NCBI GenBank assembly: GCA_029558905.1
Contig: JAKQCX010000034.1
Location: 34,244-98,243, forward strand
Reading direction: 5' to 3'
Length of the DNA stretch: 64,000 nucleotides
DNA from: Pseudomonadota bacterium
GTDB taxonomy: Bacteria; Pseudomonadota; Gammaproteobacteria; Burkholderiales; Thiobacillaceae
Shown piece after piece: positions 1 through 9,086 of the stretch (the stretch's first letter is position 1; each line of letters opens with the position of its first letter). The notes under the pieces are model-generated. The model searched no databases. It had not been told where the DNA came from and saw only the letters and a program-made list of their open reading frames with translations. The translations under genes were made by a program, and so were the position numbers.

Positions 1-270
1 GAGACCCTGACCTGGTTTGTTTTTGCGCGTGTCATGGCGGGAACTCCTGCATGTGATTGCCTCGCTGCCGCATAAGCACAAACCATGCCCCATGCATATC
101 TTTCAATGTAACCAATGTGTTATGAACATGTCGCGGATGCCTCTCACGGCAGACTGTAAAGCTCACGACGTGACACATTTGCATCATGGGCACAGTCGGG
201 CGTATGTTGCGCGGCAGGTTCCCTGCTGGCCTGCCCGCACCCGACATGCTTTCGCACCCGAGTCCCGATC

Positions 271-1263
271 TTGGCTGATCCCCCGCCGCTACCCGACCCC
301 GGCCTGGATATCCGCACTCTGAACGCGTTGCTTCTGCATGTGCATCGCGCCGGTTGCGAGGTGGCCTTCGACCGGTTTCAGGCCTTGATGCTGGAAGAGA
401 TCCAGACCCTGATTCCGTTCGATTCGGCCTGCTGGGGCAGTGTGAGCAGGCAGCCGGTGGAACTGCAGCACGCCTTCCTGTTCAACTGCGACGATTCGTT
501 CCTGAACGCCTACCGGCCCCACGTGCAGCAGGATTGCTTCCTCGCCGCACTGAGCGCGCGGCCTGGGGTGACCATCCACCTGGCCGACCTCGTGGCGCGC
601 GCGCGTCTGGCGCGCAGCACGGTGTACCGCGCGGTCGGCATGCGCTATGGAATCGGATGTGCGCTCGGGACGCTGCTGGCGCAACCACAGTCGCCGCTCG
701 GCGATCTTCTGGTGCTGTGGCGGCATGCCGCGAATCATCCGTTCAACACTGCCGAGCGCCTGGGCATGGAACTGTTGATGCCGCATCTGGCCCAGGCCTA
801 CCGGGTTGCACGCCTGCGCGAGATGTTCGGGGAATCACCCCGGCTCGGCGCGGCGCGGGGAATGGTGGATGCACGGGGGATCCTGCACGAGTTCACGCCC
901 GGCTTCATCCATGCCCTGCGCGCGCACTGGCCAGGCTGGCAGGGCAGCCGGCTGCCTGCGGCGCTGCTACCGGGCCTGCGCAAGGGTCTGCCCTTCCAGA
1001 TCGGTACGGACAGGGTCGAGGTCACGCGCAGGGGTGAGCTGTTCTGTCTCGAGGTGCGGGCGCCGGGCGCGCTGGACCGCCTGTCGCCGCGCGAACGCCA
1101 GATCGCCCTGCGTTATGCGCACGGCGAGACGCATGCGGCCATCGCCCGGGCGCTGGCGCTCTCGCCCGCCACGGTGCGCAATCATCTGGCACATTGCTAT
1201 CGCAAGCTGGCGGTCGCCAACAAGGCCGAACTGGCGGCACAGATCCTGCACCGTCCCACTTGA
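271..1263 (+). CDS. LuxR-type helix-turn-helix transcriptional regulator
   Basis: A 330-residue regulator. The last ~60 residues form a LuxR/FixJ-type HTH (LSPRERQIALRYAHGETHAA, then a recognition helix around SPATVRNHL). The N-terminal ~250 residues show no recognisable autoinducer-binding or receiver signature, so the inducing signal is unknown. The reading frame opens with TTG at 271, which follows no clear Shine-Dalgarno; the first ATG is about 40 codons further in, so the start is uncertain. No luxI homologue is nearby. The gene is convergent with the methyltransferase and flagellar genes. Regulation of those genes would be speculation. Confidence 0.8.
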   Translation: MADPPPLPDPGLDIRTLNALLLHVHRAGCEVAFDRFQALMLEEIQTLIPFDSACWGSVSRQPVELQHAFLFNCDDSFLNAYRPHVQQDCFLAALSARPGVTIHLADLVARARLARSTVYRAVGMRYGIGCALGTLLAQPQSPLGDLLVLWRHAANHPFNTAERLGMELLMPHLAQAYRVARLREMFGESPRLGAARGMVDARGILHEFTPGFIHALRAHWPGWQGSRLPAALLPGLRKGLPFQIGTDRVEVTRRGELFCLEVRAPGALDRLSPRERQIALRYAHGETHAAIARALALSPATVRNHLAHCYRKLAVANKAELAAQILHRPT

Positions 1264-1312
1264 GCGGGTGGGCCCGGCAGACGGCGGCCACGTGCGCGCC
1301 GCTGCGAGGGAT

Positions 1313-1813
1313 TCAGGCACGCATGGCGCAAAGCCGCTGCATGCAGCGCCGCTGCGCCGCTTCGTCCACATCCTCGAAGGCGATCACCCGCAGCTGACCG
1401 CGCACGGCCTCCAGGAGCTCCCCGGGCAGCAGCAGATGCGCCGCGTTGCGTGGCCGGCCATAGCGGGCCTGCCCCAGGCTGAAGGTCTCGTAGATCAGCA
1501 CCCCCCCTGGCTCCAGACTGCAGCACAACACGTCGAGGAGGGGGCGGTGCAGGTAGCGGCTGACGACGATGCCACCGAAGCACTGCCCGGCGTAAGGCCA
1601 GGGCGCGCCTTCCAGGTCGGCCCGGAGCCATGCGATGCCGGCCGTCGCGCGCGCGGCCGCGGACGGCGTCGGGTCGATGTCCACCGCGCACACCGGATGC
1701 CCGAGCGCCGCCAGATACACGGCATGGCGGCCGCTGCCGCAGGCCAGATCCAGCACCCGGCCGGCGGTGGGGATATACGGTGCCCAGCGCCGCACCCAGG
1801 ACGAGGGGTTCAC
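1313..1813 (-). CDS. Class I SAM-dependent methyltransferase
   Basis: About 166 residues with a Rossmann methyltransferase core: motif I VLDLACGSGRHAVYLA, followed by CAVDIDPTP with the acidic ribose-binding residue. The substrate cannot be told from sequence; tellurite-resistance/UbiE-like small methyltransferases are the nearest type. The GTG start at 1813 was chosen because it overlaps the fliR stop as GTGA. A longer in-frame reading would run into fliR. It is the last gene of the flagellar transcript, at the place where flhB often follows fliR, but nothing shows it has a flagellar role. Confidence 0.75.
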   Translation of the reverse strand: MNPSSWVRRWAPYIPTAGRVLDLACGSGRHAVYLAALGHPVCAVDIDPTPSAAARATAGIAWLRADLEGAPWPYAGQCFGGIVVSRYLHRPLLDVLCCSLEPGGVLIYETFSLGQARYGRPRNAAHLLLPGELLEAVRGQLRVIAFEDVDEAAQRRCMQRLCAMRA

Positions 1814-2595
1814 TGCCCGCCCACCGCGCCCATGGCGCGTATGCCGGTACTCAGGGCCTGGCCCCACAGGCGCTCCAGGCTGGCCGGCAGGTACACCACG
1901 GTGAAGTAGAGCACGAGGAACCCCGCCCCCAGGGTGAGGGGAAAGCCCACGGCGAAGATGTTCAGCTGGGGTGCTGCACGGGTCATCATGCCGATGCTCA
2001 GGTTGGTGGCCAGCAGGGCCGCCGTCACCGGCAGCGCGAGGTGCAGTCCCGTCATGAACAGGGTCCCCCCCCAGCGGGCCAGGTCGGCGAATCCCGGCGC
2101 GCCAAGCCCGGCACCGACCGGGATGTCGACGAAGCTCTGCGCCAGGGCGGCGATCACCACATGGTGACCATTGAAGGCAAACAGGACGAGGGCGGAGGCA
2201 ATCGTCAGAAACTGGGCGATGACCGGGGTCTGCGCGCCATGGATGGGGTCGAACAGGGTGGCGAAGGAGAGGCCCATCTGCAGGCTCATGAGCTGGCCCG
2301 CGAACTCCACGGCGGCAAACACGATGCGCAGGGCAAAACCCAGGGCCGTGCCCACGGCGATCTGCTGCAGCAACACCAGCAGGCCATGCGCGGACATCAG
2401 GGACACCTGGCCCACATCGGGCAGGACGGGAGCCACCGCCACGGTGAGCACCAGGGCCATGGCCAGGCGGACGGTCCTGGGGGCGGCCCGGTTACCCAGC
2501 AGGGGGTCGAAGAACAGCCAGGCGGCGATGCGCGCGAAGGGGAACAGAAACATGGCCAGAAAGGCGTCCAGGTCCGCACTGCTGAGGCTAAGCAT
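1810..2595 (-). CDS. fliR: Flagellar export apparatus protein FliR
   Basis: A 261-residue multi-spanning inner-membrane component of the flagellar type III export gate, which assembles with FliP and FliQ. The sequence is dominated by hydrophobic segments and carries the family-typical central region (QMGLSFATLFDP) and a C-terminal LNIFAVGFPLTLGAGF stretch. The start ATG at 2595 overlaps the fliQ stop (ATGA). Length is normal for the family. A larger open frame continues upstream but only as an out-of-frame shadow of fliQ. Confidence 0.95.
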   Translation of the reverse strand: MLSLSSADLDAFLAMFLFPFARIAAWLFFDPLLGNRAAPRTVRLAMALVLTVAVAPVLPDVGQVSLMSAHGLLVLLQQIAVGTALGFALRIVFAAVEFAGQLMSLQMGLSFATLFDPIHGAQTPVIAQFLTIASALVLFAFNGHHVVIAALAQSFVDIPVGAGLGAPGFADLARWGGTLFMTGLHLALPVTAALLATNLSIGMMTRAAPQLNIFAVGFPLTLGAGFLVLYFTVVYLPASLERLWGQALSTGIRAMGAVGGQ

Positions 2596-2864
2596 CAGCC
2601 AATCAGGGCGGGAATGCTGCCCAGCAGACGCACCACGTAATCCACCAGCAGGCGCAGGGTCCAGGGCCCGACGATCACCAGGACGAGGAACATCACCAAG
2701 AGCTTGGGGATGAAGGACAGGGTCATCTCGTTGATCTGGGTGGCGGCCTGGAACACCGATACCAGCAGGCCCATGAGCAGTGAGGCCAGCAGCAGGGGCC
2801 CTGCGGCCAGCATGGCCAGCTCCAGGGCCTGGCGCACGATGGCCACGACGGTATCCGGGCTCAT
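2595..2864 (-). CDS. fliQ: Flagellar export apparatus protein FliQ
   Basis: An 89-residue protein with two long hydrophobic helices (about residues 15-40 and 52-77) separated by the QAATQINEMTLSFIPK loop that is conserved in FliQ/SctS. It is an inner-membrane part of the flagellar secretion gate. It sits between fliP and fliR and overlaps both by a few bases, so translation is probably coupled. Confidence 0.95.
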   Translation of the reverse strand: MSPDTVVAIVRQALELAMLAAGPLLLASLLMGLLVSVFQAATQINEMTLSFIPKLLVMFLVLVIVGPWTLRLLVDYVVRLLGSIPALIG

Positions 2865-3598
2865 GACTGAAAGGTGGCCACCAGCGAGGCGACCAACAGG
2901 TTCCAGCCATCCGCCAGCACGAACAGCATGATCTTGAAGGGCAGGGACACCAGTACGGGAGAGAGCATCATCATGCCCATGGACATGAGCACACTGGCCA
3001 CCACCATGTCGATGATGAGGAAGGGGATGAAGACGATGAAGCCGATGGTGAAGGCGGTCTTGATCTCGCTGATGACATAGGCGGGCACCAGCACCTTCAG
3101 TGGCGTGTCCTCCGGCCCGTTCAGGGCCGGGATGCGGGCCAGGCGCACGAACAGGGCCAGATCCTCCTGCCGGGTCTGCGCGAGCATGAACGCGCGCAGG
3201 GGCCGGGCGCCCAGCTCCGCGGCCTGCGCCAGGTCGATGCGGTTTTCCGTATAGGGGCGCCAGGCGGTTTCATGCACCTTGTCGAACACCGGCGCCATGA
3301 CGAAGAAGGTCAGGAACAGGGACAGACCGACGATGACCTGGTTGGGCGGGGCGGTCATGGTGCCCATGGCCTGGCGCAGGAGGGACAGGACGATGACGAT
3401 GCGCGTGAAGGCGGTCATCATCAGCAGGACCGCGGGCAGAAAGGTCAGCGACGTGAGCAGCAGCAGCGCTTCGATGCTGAAGGTGTATTGCGTGGTACCA
3501 CCCGCGCCCGGGCTGCTGGAAAAGGCCGGGATGCCGGGCGCGGCCCAGGCCGTCGCGGGCAGCGCCAGCGCAAGGAAGAGGGAGGATCCGCGCGGCAT
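2861..3598 (-). CDS. fliP: Flagellar export apparatus protein FliP
   Basis: A 245-residue export-gate protein with a cleavable signal peptide (residues ~1-19, ending AWAA), which is usual for FliP. It has the family segments MTAFTRIVIVLSLLRQAMGT and the C-terminal FIVFIPFLIIDMVVASVLMS. The ATG at 3598 places the start two bases from the fliO stop. The signal peptide and normal length support this start over the much longer open frame that extends through fliO. Confidence 0.95.
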   Translation of the reverse strand: MPRGSSLFLALALPATAWAAPGIPAFSSSPGAGGTTQYTFSIEALLLLTSLTFLPAVLLMMTAFTRIVIVLSLLRQAMGTMTAPPNQVIVGLSLFLTFFVMAPVFDKVHETAWRPYTENRIDLAQAAELGARPLRAFMLAQTRQEDLALFVRLARIPALNGPEDTPLKVLVPAYVISEIKTAFTIGFIVFIPFLIIDMVVASVLMSMGMMMLSPVLVSLPFKIMLFVLADGWNLLVASLVATFQS

Positions 3599-3600
3599 GC

Positions 3601-4041
3601 TCAACCGGGGCGCTTCGGCAACAGTTCCCTGAGTCTGTCGGCGAACCCCGACGCGCCGGCCGCCGTCTGTCCGATCGCGCCAGGCGGTGGACTGGCCGGG
3701 CGCGGCATGTCGTGCAGGCGCGTCACCTGCCCGCCCCCCACACCCAGCAGCAGCCAGGTGCCCCCCACTTCCACCACCACCAGGCGCTCCCGGGGCCCCA
3801 GCATGACGCCGCCCACCACCTTCACCACCCCCTGGGCCCCGGTCTGGCCCGGGGAAAAGCGGCGCAGGAACCAGAAAAACCCGGCCAGGGCCGCCAGCAC
3901 CACGGCCAGACCCAGGAGGCCCTGCAACAGCACGCCAAAGGTGGATGCCCCGGTCACGGCCGGCACATCGCCGCCGGCCAGACCGGTCCGGCTGGCGCAG
4001 GCCAGCGCCACGGCGGCGCCCACGCGCGCGCAAGGGCTCAT
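3601..4041 (-). CDS. fliO: Flagellar biosynthetic protein FliO
   Basis: A 146-residue small membrane protein with one strong transmembrane segment (about residues 37-60) followed by the basic FLRRFSPG stretch and a cytoplasmic domain containing LGPRERLVVVEVGGTWLLLGV, the typical FliO core. It assists assembly of the FliP ring. Its ATG overlaps the fliN TGA. An N-terminal signal-like segment (about residues 5-22) is also visible. FliO is poorly conserved; the position between fliN and fliP supports the call. Confidence 0.88.
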   Translation of the reverse strand: MSPCARVGAAVALACASRTGLAGGDVPAVTGASTFGVLLQGLLGLAVVLAALAGFFWFLRRFSPGQTGAQGVVKVVGGVMLGPRERLVVVEVGGTWLLLGVGGGQVTRLHDMPRPASPPPGAIGQTAAGASGFADRLRELLPKRPG

Positions 4042-4526
4042 TTATTGAGACGGCGGAGGCGTTCCGCGGGAGTGATGATGTCCGTGAGCCGGATACCGAA
4101 CTTGTCGTTCACCACCACCACCTCGCCCTGCGCGATCAGGCAACCGTTCACCAGGACGTTCATGGGCTCGCCGGCCAGGCCGTCGAGCTCCACCACGGAA
4201 CCCTGCGCCAGTTGCAGCAGGTTGCGTATGGCGATCTTGGTACGTCCCAGTTCGACATTGATCTGCACCGGGATGTCCAGAATCATGTCCAGATTGTTGG
4301 CCGCGGGCGGGCCGCCGTCGGGGACCAGGTTCTGGAAGATCCGCGCCTTGCGCACCGTGGCCTCGGCCGCGTCTTCGCCCCCCGCGGCCTCCTGCTCGGC
4401 CAGGGCGGCGGCCCAGGGGTCCTCCGCATCCCCGTCGACGGGTGCGACGGCCTCCTGCTCGGCCAGGGCGGCCGCCCAGTCATCGGCGGAAACGTCTGTC
4501 TCCGTCTCCTTCGCTTCCTCGCTCAT
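4038..4526 (-). CDS. fliN: Flagellar motor switch protein FliN
   Basis: A 162-residue C-ring subunit. The C-terminal ~80 residues are the SpoA/FliN domain (ILDIPVQINVELGRTKIAIR, LDGLAGEPMNVLVNG). The N-terminal half is acidic and Ala-rich and contains a near-duplicate repeat (AALAEQEA occurs twice, about residues 18-25 and 39-46), making it longer than E. coli FliN (137 residues). It overlaps fliM upstream and fliO downstream by ATGA junctions. Confidence 0.95.
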   Translation of the reverse strand: MSEEAKETETDVSADDWAAALAEQEAVAPVDGDAEDPWAAALAEQEAAGGEDAAEATVRKARIFQNLVPDGGPPAANNLDMILDIPVQINVELGRTKIAIRNLLQLAQGSVVELDGLAGEPMNVLVNGCLIAQGEVVVVNDKFGIRLTDIITPAERLRRLNK

Positions 4527-5521
4527 GCCTTGCTCCCGGCGCAGATCATGCGCTCATCCGCCTGCAGCACCTGGCTGACCTTCAGCGCCAGCTGGCCATT
4601 CCTCTGGCCGTACTGGCAGCGAAACAGGGGGATGCCGTCCACCTCGGCCACCACGGCTTCGGGCAGATCCAGGGAGATCACGTCGCCCTGCTTCAATTCC
4701 AGGATCTGCCCCAGGGTGACCGAAGTGTGTCCCAGGCTGGCGACCAGCTCGACGATGGCCTCCTGCACCTGCAGGGTCATCTGCTGCACCCAGCGCTCGT
4801 CCGCCTCGGCCCGGTCCGCCTGCATGGTGCTGGTCAGCATGTCCCGGATCGGCTCGATCATACTGTAGGGCAGGCAGACGTGGAAATCGCCGCCGCCGGA
4901 TCCCAGCTCGATATTGAAGGTGGTCACCACCACCACTTCCGTCGGCGTGGCGATGTTGGCGAACTGGGTGTTCATCTCCGAGCGCACGTGCGTGAACTGC
5001 ACGGGGTAGAGGTTCTCCCAGGCCTTCTGCATCTCCTCGAAGGTGACTTCCAGCAGCTTCTTGATGATGCGCTGCTCCGTGGCGGTAAAGTCCCGGCCTT
5101 CCACGCGCATGTGGAAGCGACCATCGCCGCCGAACAGGTTGTCCACCACCAGGAAGACGAAGTTGGGGTCGAACACGAACAGCCCGGTGCCGCGCAGGGG
5201 GTGCATGTGGATCATGTTCAGGTTGGTGGGCACGATCAGGTTGCGCACGAACTCGCTGTACTTGATCACCGTCACCGGGCCCACGGATATCTCCGCCGTG
5301 CGGCGCATGAGGTTGAACAGGCCGATGCGGAAGTTGCGTGCGAAGCGTTCGTTGATGATCTCCAGCGTGGGCATGCGTCCACGCACGATACGTTCCTGGC
5401 GGCCGATGTCATAGGGACGTACGCCCTCGCCGCCCTCTTCCGACGCGGCCTCCTCCAACTCGCCGGTCACGCCCCGCAGGAGGGCGTCTACTTCTTCTTG
5501 GCTGAGGATGTCGTCCGCCAC
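4523..5521 (-). CDS. fliM: Flagellar motor switch protein FliM
   Basis: A 332-residue C-ring protein that binds CheY-P and FliG. The N-terminal MADDILSQEEVDALLRGV is the conserved CheY-P-binding peptide. The middle CheC-like domain and the C-terminal SpoA domain (LGQILELKQGDVISLDLP) follow. The start is GTG at 5521 with GGAG seven bases upstream. Full length for the family. Confidence 0.96.
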   Translation of the reverse strand: MADDILSQEEVDALLRGVTGELEEAASEEGGEGVRPYDIGRQERIVRGRMPTLEIINERFARNFRIGLFNLMRRTAEISVGPVTVIKYSEFVRNLIVPTNLNMIHMHPLRGTGLFVFDPNFVFLVVDNLFGGDGRFHMRVEGRDFTATEQRIIKKLLEVTFEEMQKAWENLYPVQFTHVRSEMNTQFANIATPTEVVVVTTFNIELGSGGGDFHVCLPYSMIEPIRDMLTSTMQADRAEADERWVQQMTLQVQEAIVELVASLGHTSVTLGQILELKQGDVISLDLPEAVVAEVDGIPLFRCQYGQRNGQLALKVSQVLQADERMICAGSKA

Positions 5522-5542
5522 GCGCCCGCGCTCCGCATCCGC

Positions 5543-6040
5543 CTACTGGATGATGAAGGTGTCGAAGAGCGCCTTTTGCACGCCCTGGGATGCATTGGAG
5601 ACCCCCAGCACACGATTGATCTCCTCGCGGATCTCCCGTGCCAGCACATCCTTGCCATCGGGTCGGCTGAGCTCTTCGGCCGTCTTGCTGGACAACAGCC
5701 GGTTCATCGCGTCGCGCACCTCGGGCATGCGCGCCTTGAGCCTGTCCTTCAGCTTGGCATCCGCCAGCAGGAGCTGGATCTCCGTCTGCAGGTAGCTCTC
5801 CTGGTCGGCCAGGTTGAGGGTGAACTGGCCCAGCTTGTCATACACGCGCGGCTTTTCATCCAGCATCTCGGCATCCTCGGCCTTGCCCTGCCGGGTCTTG
5901 TCAGGCGCCGAAGCGAGCCACCAGTACGCCAGCCCGACCCCTAACAGGACGATGACACCCACCACCAGCAGAATGATGAGGAGCAACTTACGTTTCTTGC
6001 CCGGTGGCGGGCTTTGCACCGGGGCTTCTTCTTGGGCCAT
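5543..6040 (-). CDS. fliL: Flagellar basal body-associated protein FliL
   Basis: A 165-residue single-pass inner-membrane protein associated with the stator. A proline-rich cytoplasmic N-terminus and a basic GKKRKLL stop-transfer flank precede one transmembrane helix (about 19-42); the periplasmic domain holds LGQFTLNLADQESYLQTEIQL and ends AIQ-like (FDTFIIQ). The ATG at 6040 lacks a clear Shine-Dalgarno. A 173-bp AT-richer gap upstream suggests a separate promoter for fliLMNOPQR. Confidence 0.93.
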   Translation of the reverse strand: MAQEEAPVQSPPPGKKRKLLLIILLVVGVIVLLGVGLAYWWLASAPDKTRQGKAEDAEMLDEKPRVYDKLGQFTLNLADQESYLQTEIQLLLADAKLKDRLKARMPEVRDAMNRLLSSKTAEELSRPDGKDVLAREIREEINRVLGVSNASQGVQKALFDTFIIQ

Positions 6041-6116
6041 ATGTTTTGCGCGAATCGAACCGGGTCAAAAAAATATCACACGAAAACAGAATGTTTCGCA
6101 CACATGCTTGTGTTTT

Positions 6117-6145
6117 TTATTACGACATGGATGGACAGAGGGCAA
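6117..6145 (-). promoter_or_regulatory. Candidate sigma-70-type promoter upstream of fliL
   Basis: On the minus strand, TTGCCC (6145-6140) is separated by 17 bases from TAATAA (6122-6117) in the AT-richest part of the fliK-fliL gap. Match to consensus is only moderate (4/6 and 3/6). No sigma-28 or sigma-54 motif was seen in this gap. Confidence 0.3.
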
Positions 6146-6213
6146 GCAGCCTGCATCCGGTGGATCGAGCCGGCACCGGGCGGTTCCCGCGGGTGGGGGC
6201 ATGCGCCGTCCAC

Positions 6214-7338
6214 TCAGACGTACAGATCCACCAGACCCAAGCCCGCACGGCCCATGTACGGGCCCTGCGCCATGTCCGCTGCCACGCCCGGCGCATCCCA
6301 GCCGGACGGCTGCCGGGTGGGATGGACCTCGTCCCGGGCCGGCATCCACGCGTGGGAAAAGGCCTCATCCCGCACCTGGGCCTGCCCCAGGGAGATGCCG
6401 ACCTCCGCCAGCATCTCCCGCAGTCTGGGCATGGCCGCCTCGATGGCCTCCCGCACCGGGGCATGGGGGGAGAAAAACTGGGCGCCGGCCTCCCCGCCCC
6501 CCAGGGACAGCCTGACCTCCAGCGGACCCAGATGCGGAGGGTTCAAGGCGATCTCGGCCCTGAGTGCATGGTGCGAGGACAGCCAGACGATGCGTTCGCC
6601 CAGCTCCTGGGGGAACATGGCACTGCGCAGGGGCGCCTCCACGCCGAGATGCATGCCCCCGGCCAACGGCCGGGTCAACGCATCGCCGACCATGCCCGGG
6701 GTGGCATGCGTGGGCATGGCGGTAGCGTCCGGCGGACCAGGCGGGTGGGTGTGCGGCGCGCCTATGCCTGGAACCGGCATCGCCGGCACGCCCGCATGGG
6801 GGCCGGTGCGCGCGCCACCGGCCGCGGCCTGCTCGTCCTGGCCCGACCACGGCAAGGCTTGCCCATCCGCGGCAGATCCTGCCGCGGATGGCTGGGCCGC
6901 CGACGCAGGCGGATCGGCCCGGAGCGGCGGCAAGGGCACGGCATCGCCCCGGCGCCCGCCCTTGTCCGGCGCCGGGACGGGAGTGTCCGTCTCCCTGCCC
7001 AGGCGCATGTCCCGGGCCGCGATCCGTACTTCTGCGACGATGAGCGATATGGCCAGCGGCGTCTGTCCGGCATCCTCTCGAGGCCAGGGCCACACAGCCG
7101 GAAGCGCCTCTCCCGCCTCGGCCTGCGCTGTCACGACATCCGGCGCCGCGGCGGGGACTTCCCCTGCATGCACCGGCGCGGGGTTCAGGCGCGCAAGCAA
7201 TACATCCGCGAAGGGGTCGCCGGCACCGGCCGCGCGTGCGGTCGGGCCGGTCTCGCCCCTGGCGGCCAGCACCACGCCCGGGACATGCGACACCTTGCCA
7301 GCACCCACACCCAACAACACTGCCAACATCTCGCTCAT
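6214..7338 (-). CDS. fliK: Flagellar hook-length control protein FliK
   Basis: A 374-residue protein. Residues ~20-240 are low-complexity, Ala/Pro/Gly-rich, as expected for the FliK ruler region. The C-terminal ~130 residues are the Flg_hook/FliK switch domain (LGERIVWLSSHHALRAEIAL, NPPHLGPLEVRLSL). The ATG at 7338 was chosen because GGGAG lies about nine bases upstream; an in-frame TTG nine codons earlier is less likely. It lies between fliJ and fliL. Confidence 0.9.
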   Translation of the reverse strand: MSEMLAVLLGVGAGKVSHVPGVVLAARGETGPTARAAGAGDPFADVLLARLNPAPVHAGEVPAAAPDVVTAQAEAGEALPAVWPWPREDAGQTPLAISLIVAEVRIAARDMRLGRETDTPVPAPDKGGRRGDAVPLPPLRADPPASAAQPSAAGSAADGQALPWSGQDEQAAAGGARTGPHAGVPAMPVPGIGAPHTHPPGPPDATAMPTHATPGMVGDALTRPLAGGMHLGVEAPLRSAMFPQELGERIVWLSSHHALRAEIALNPPHLGPLEVRLSLGGGEAGAQFFSPHAPVREAIEAAMPRLREMLAEVGISLGQAQVRDEAFSHAWMPARDEVHPTRQPSGWDAPGVAADMAQGPYMGRAGLGLVDLYV

Positions 7339-7389
7339 CGCGTCTCTCCCAAGCCTTGCGGGCAAGAACTAGCAACTTGCGTGCCGTCG

Positions 7390-7842
7390 TCAATCCAGGG
7401 GACGTCGCCCGTACGGCCGGGCCAGATGCGCCGCGGCAGCGTCGGTGATGCGCTGCTCGCGTTTCTCCTCATCGCGCAGTGCTTCACGTCGATGTCGCGC
7501 GGCCAGGGTTTCATAGGCCTTGACCTGGCGACGCTGGGCCAGCCATTGTTCATGCGCCGCCAGCCATCGCGCGTGCGCGTGACACACCTCCGTTTCCTGG
7601 TGTGCGATGGCCTGGTCCAGCTTGAGCAGAAAGGCTTGAAACTCGCGCAGCATGTGTATGCCCATGCCGCGTGTGCCCGCGCCTGCCATGCGCTGCTGGT
7701 ACTCGCGCCTGTAACCGCGGATTTCCTCCAGGCGCTGACGCGCCGCCTCTTCCTTGCGCCCGTGGATGCGCAACAGCCGCTCCGCGGCCTGCAGGCGGTG
7801 CCTGGCATGATCCAGCAGGACCTGCAGGGGAAACCCGGCCAT
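7390..7842 (-). CDS. fliJ: Flagellar export protein FliJ
   Basis: A 150-residue, almost wholly alpha-helical, Gln/Arg/Glu-rich coiled-coil protein, as expected for the FliJ chaperone-escort of the flagellar ATPase. The N-terminus MAGFPLQVLLDHARHRLQAA matches the usual FliJ start. The ATG at 7842 was preferred to a longer reading that overlaps ycaR. Its usual upstream partners fliI and fliH are absent; ycaR ends 14 bases upstream. Confidence 0.85.
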   Translation of the reverse strand: MAGFPLQVLLDHARHRLQAAERLLRIHGRKEEAARQRLEEIRGYRREYQQRMAGAGTRGMGIHMLREFQAFLLKLDQAIAHQETEVCHAHARWLAAHEQWLAQRRQVKAYETLAARHRREALRDEEKREQRITDAAAAHLARPYGRRPLD

Positions 7843-7856
7843 GGGCGGACGTGGCT

Positions 7857-8045
7857 TCAGGACTGGACCACTTCCTCCGTATCCGTCAGCGGGCGCGCCT
7901 CCTCCTCCAGCATGACCGGGATGCCATCGCGGATGGGAAAGGCCAGGCGATCGGCCTTGCAGATCAGTTCCTGGCGCGCCTTGACATGCACTAGGGGGCC
8001 CTTGCACAGGGGGCAGACGAGGATTTCAAGCAGTTTGGGGTCCAT
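7857..8045 (-). CDS. ycaR: Trm112/YcaR family protein
   Basis: A 62-residue protein beginning [18 protein letters not shown], the YcaR/Trm112 signature. Only one zinc-type CPLC pair is present; the second half retains the [17 protein letters not shown] core. It overlaps the 3' end of lpxK by 20 bases, the usual lpxK-ycaR order of envelope operons. kdsB, its common downstream neighbour, is missing and fliJ takes its place. Confidence 0.92.
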   Translation of the reverse strand: MDPKLLEILVCPLCKGPLVHVKARQELICKADRLAFPIRDGIPVMLEEEARPLTDTEEVVQS

Positions 8046-9000
8046 GGCGTGCGTCGCGGTGCGTGGAGAGACGGGAGAGGATGCGCTGTTTTAGCCCCCC
8101 CTCCACGTGCGCGTCAACCGCCAGGTACCAGCAATCCTCCAGCTCGGGCGCGCGCGCGTGAGACATGAGTTTCACGGCATCCTTCTCCGTCATGAGCACC
8201 CGGCCCGGCGGCAGCGCTTCCGGAGGCAGAGGGTGGTGGTCGGACAGGGCATGCGCGGCAAACGTCAGACCCAGTGCCGTCAGGTGGTCGAAGAAGCGTT
8301 GTGGATTGCCGATGGCCGCCACGGCATGTAGCGGCCTGTCTGCCAGTTCCCGTGCCGTGGCGGTACGCGTCGCATCCCGCAGGGCATGGAACACCGCCCC
8401 GAGCAGGCGCATGCGAAAGGCATGGACAGGCAAGTCGGCCCGGCCATCGCCATTCACCACGACGGCATCCACCCGTCCCAGGCGCTGGCGGTGTTCACGC
8501 AGGGGGCCGGCCGGCAACAGCCAGCCATTCCCCAGCCCGCGCATGCCATCCACCACGGCAATTTCCAGGTCCCGCGCCAGGGCATAGTGCTGCAGACCAT
8601 CATCCGCCAGGATCACGTTCACCTCGGGATGGAAGGCCAGCAGACGCCGGCCCGCCTCCACCCGCCGCCGCCCGACCCATACGGGACAAGCGCACCGACG
8701 CGCCAACAGCACGGGCTCGTCCCCCGCCAGGGCGGGGTCGCTGTCGGCCCGCACGGGCATGGCTTGCCGCCGCTTGCCGCCATGCCCGCGGCTGACGATC
8801 CCGGGCCGCCAGCCGGCCGTCCGCAGCCAGTCCACCAGCGCCAGGATCAAGGGGGTTTTGCCGGTTCCTCCCGCCGTGATGTTGCCCACGACGATGACCG
8901 GCACGGGCAGGCGTTCGCTGCGCAGCAAGCCCAGGCGATAGGCCCGGGCGCGCAGTTTCACCAGGAGTCCGAACAGGAGGCTGAACGGCAGCAGCGACAC
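8026..9000 (-). CDS. lpxK: Tetraacyldisaccharide 4'-kinase LpxK
   Basis: Lipid A pathway kinase that phosphorylates the 4' position of the disaccharide precursor at the inner membrane. It has a P-loop, [18 protein letters not shown], followed by SRGHGGK and [11 protein letters not shown] motifs typical of the family. The first conventional start is GTG at 9000 (324 residues). In-frame translation upstream still reads a family-like N-terminus (ITRCWYGRGPG), and a CTG at 9063 is preceded by GGGAGG with a six-base spacing, so the true protein may be ~345 residues. It is followed by ycaR. Confidence 0.93.
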   Translation of the reverse strand: MSLLPFSLLFGLLVKLRARAYRLGLLRSERLPVPVIVVGNITAGGTGKTPLILALVDWLRTAGWRPGIVSRGHGGKRRQAMPVRADSDPALAGDEPVLLARRCACPVWVGRRRVEAGRRLLAFHPEVNVILADDGLQHYALARDLEIAVVDGMRGLGNGWLLPAGPLREHRQRLGRVDAVVVNGDGRADLPVHAFRMRLLGAVFHALRDATRTATARELADRPLHAVAAIGNPQRFFDHLTALGLTFAAHALSDHHPLPPEALPPGRVLMTEKDAVKLMSHARAPELEDCWYLAVDAHVEGGLKQRILSRLSTHRDARHGPQTA

Positions 9001-9086
9001 CCGCCAGGCCAGACAGCCCGGGCCCCGGCCATACCAGCAGCGGGTAATGAAGCGTTCGAACAGTTCCGGCCTCCCTAGGCCCGGGT

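Noticed and set aside
17..322. Short frame before the LuxR-type gene
   Set aside because: No ribosome site, no similarity to a known family, and it runs into the regulator in another frame.
271..1263. Quorum-sensing regulator paired with a luxI synthase
   Set aside because: No luxI homologue is in the window and no autoinducer-binding residues can be recognised in the N-terminal part.
6004..8094. Plus-strand open frames opposite fliK and fliJ
   Set aside because: No motif; fliK and fliJ on the minus strand explain the region with domain-level support.
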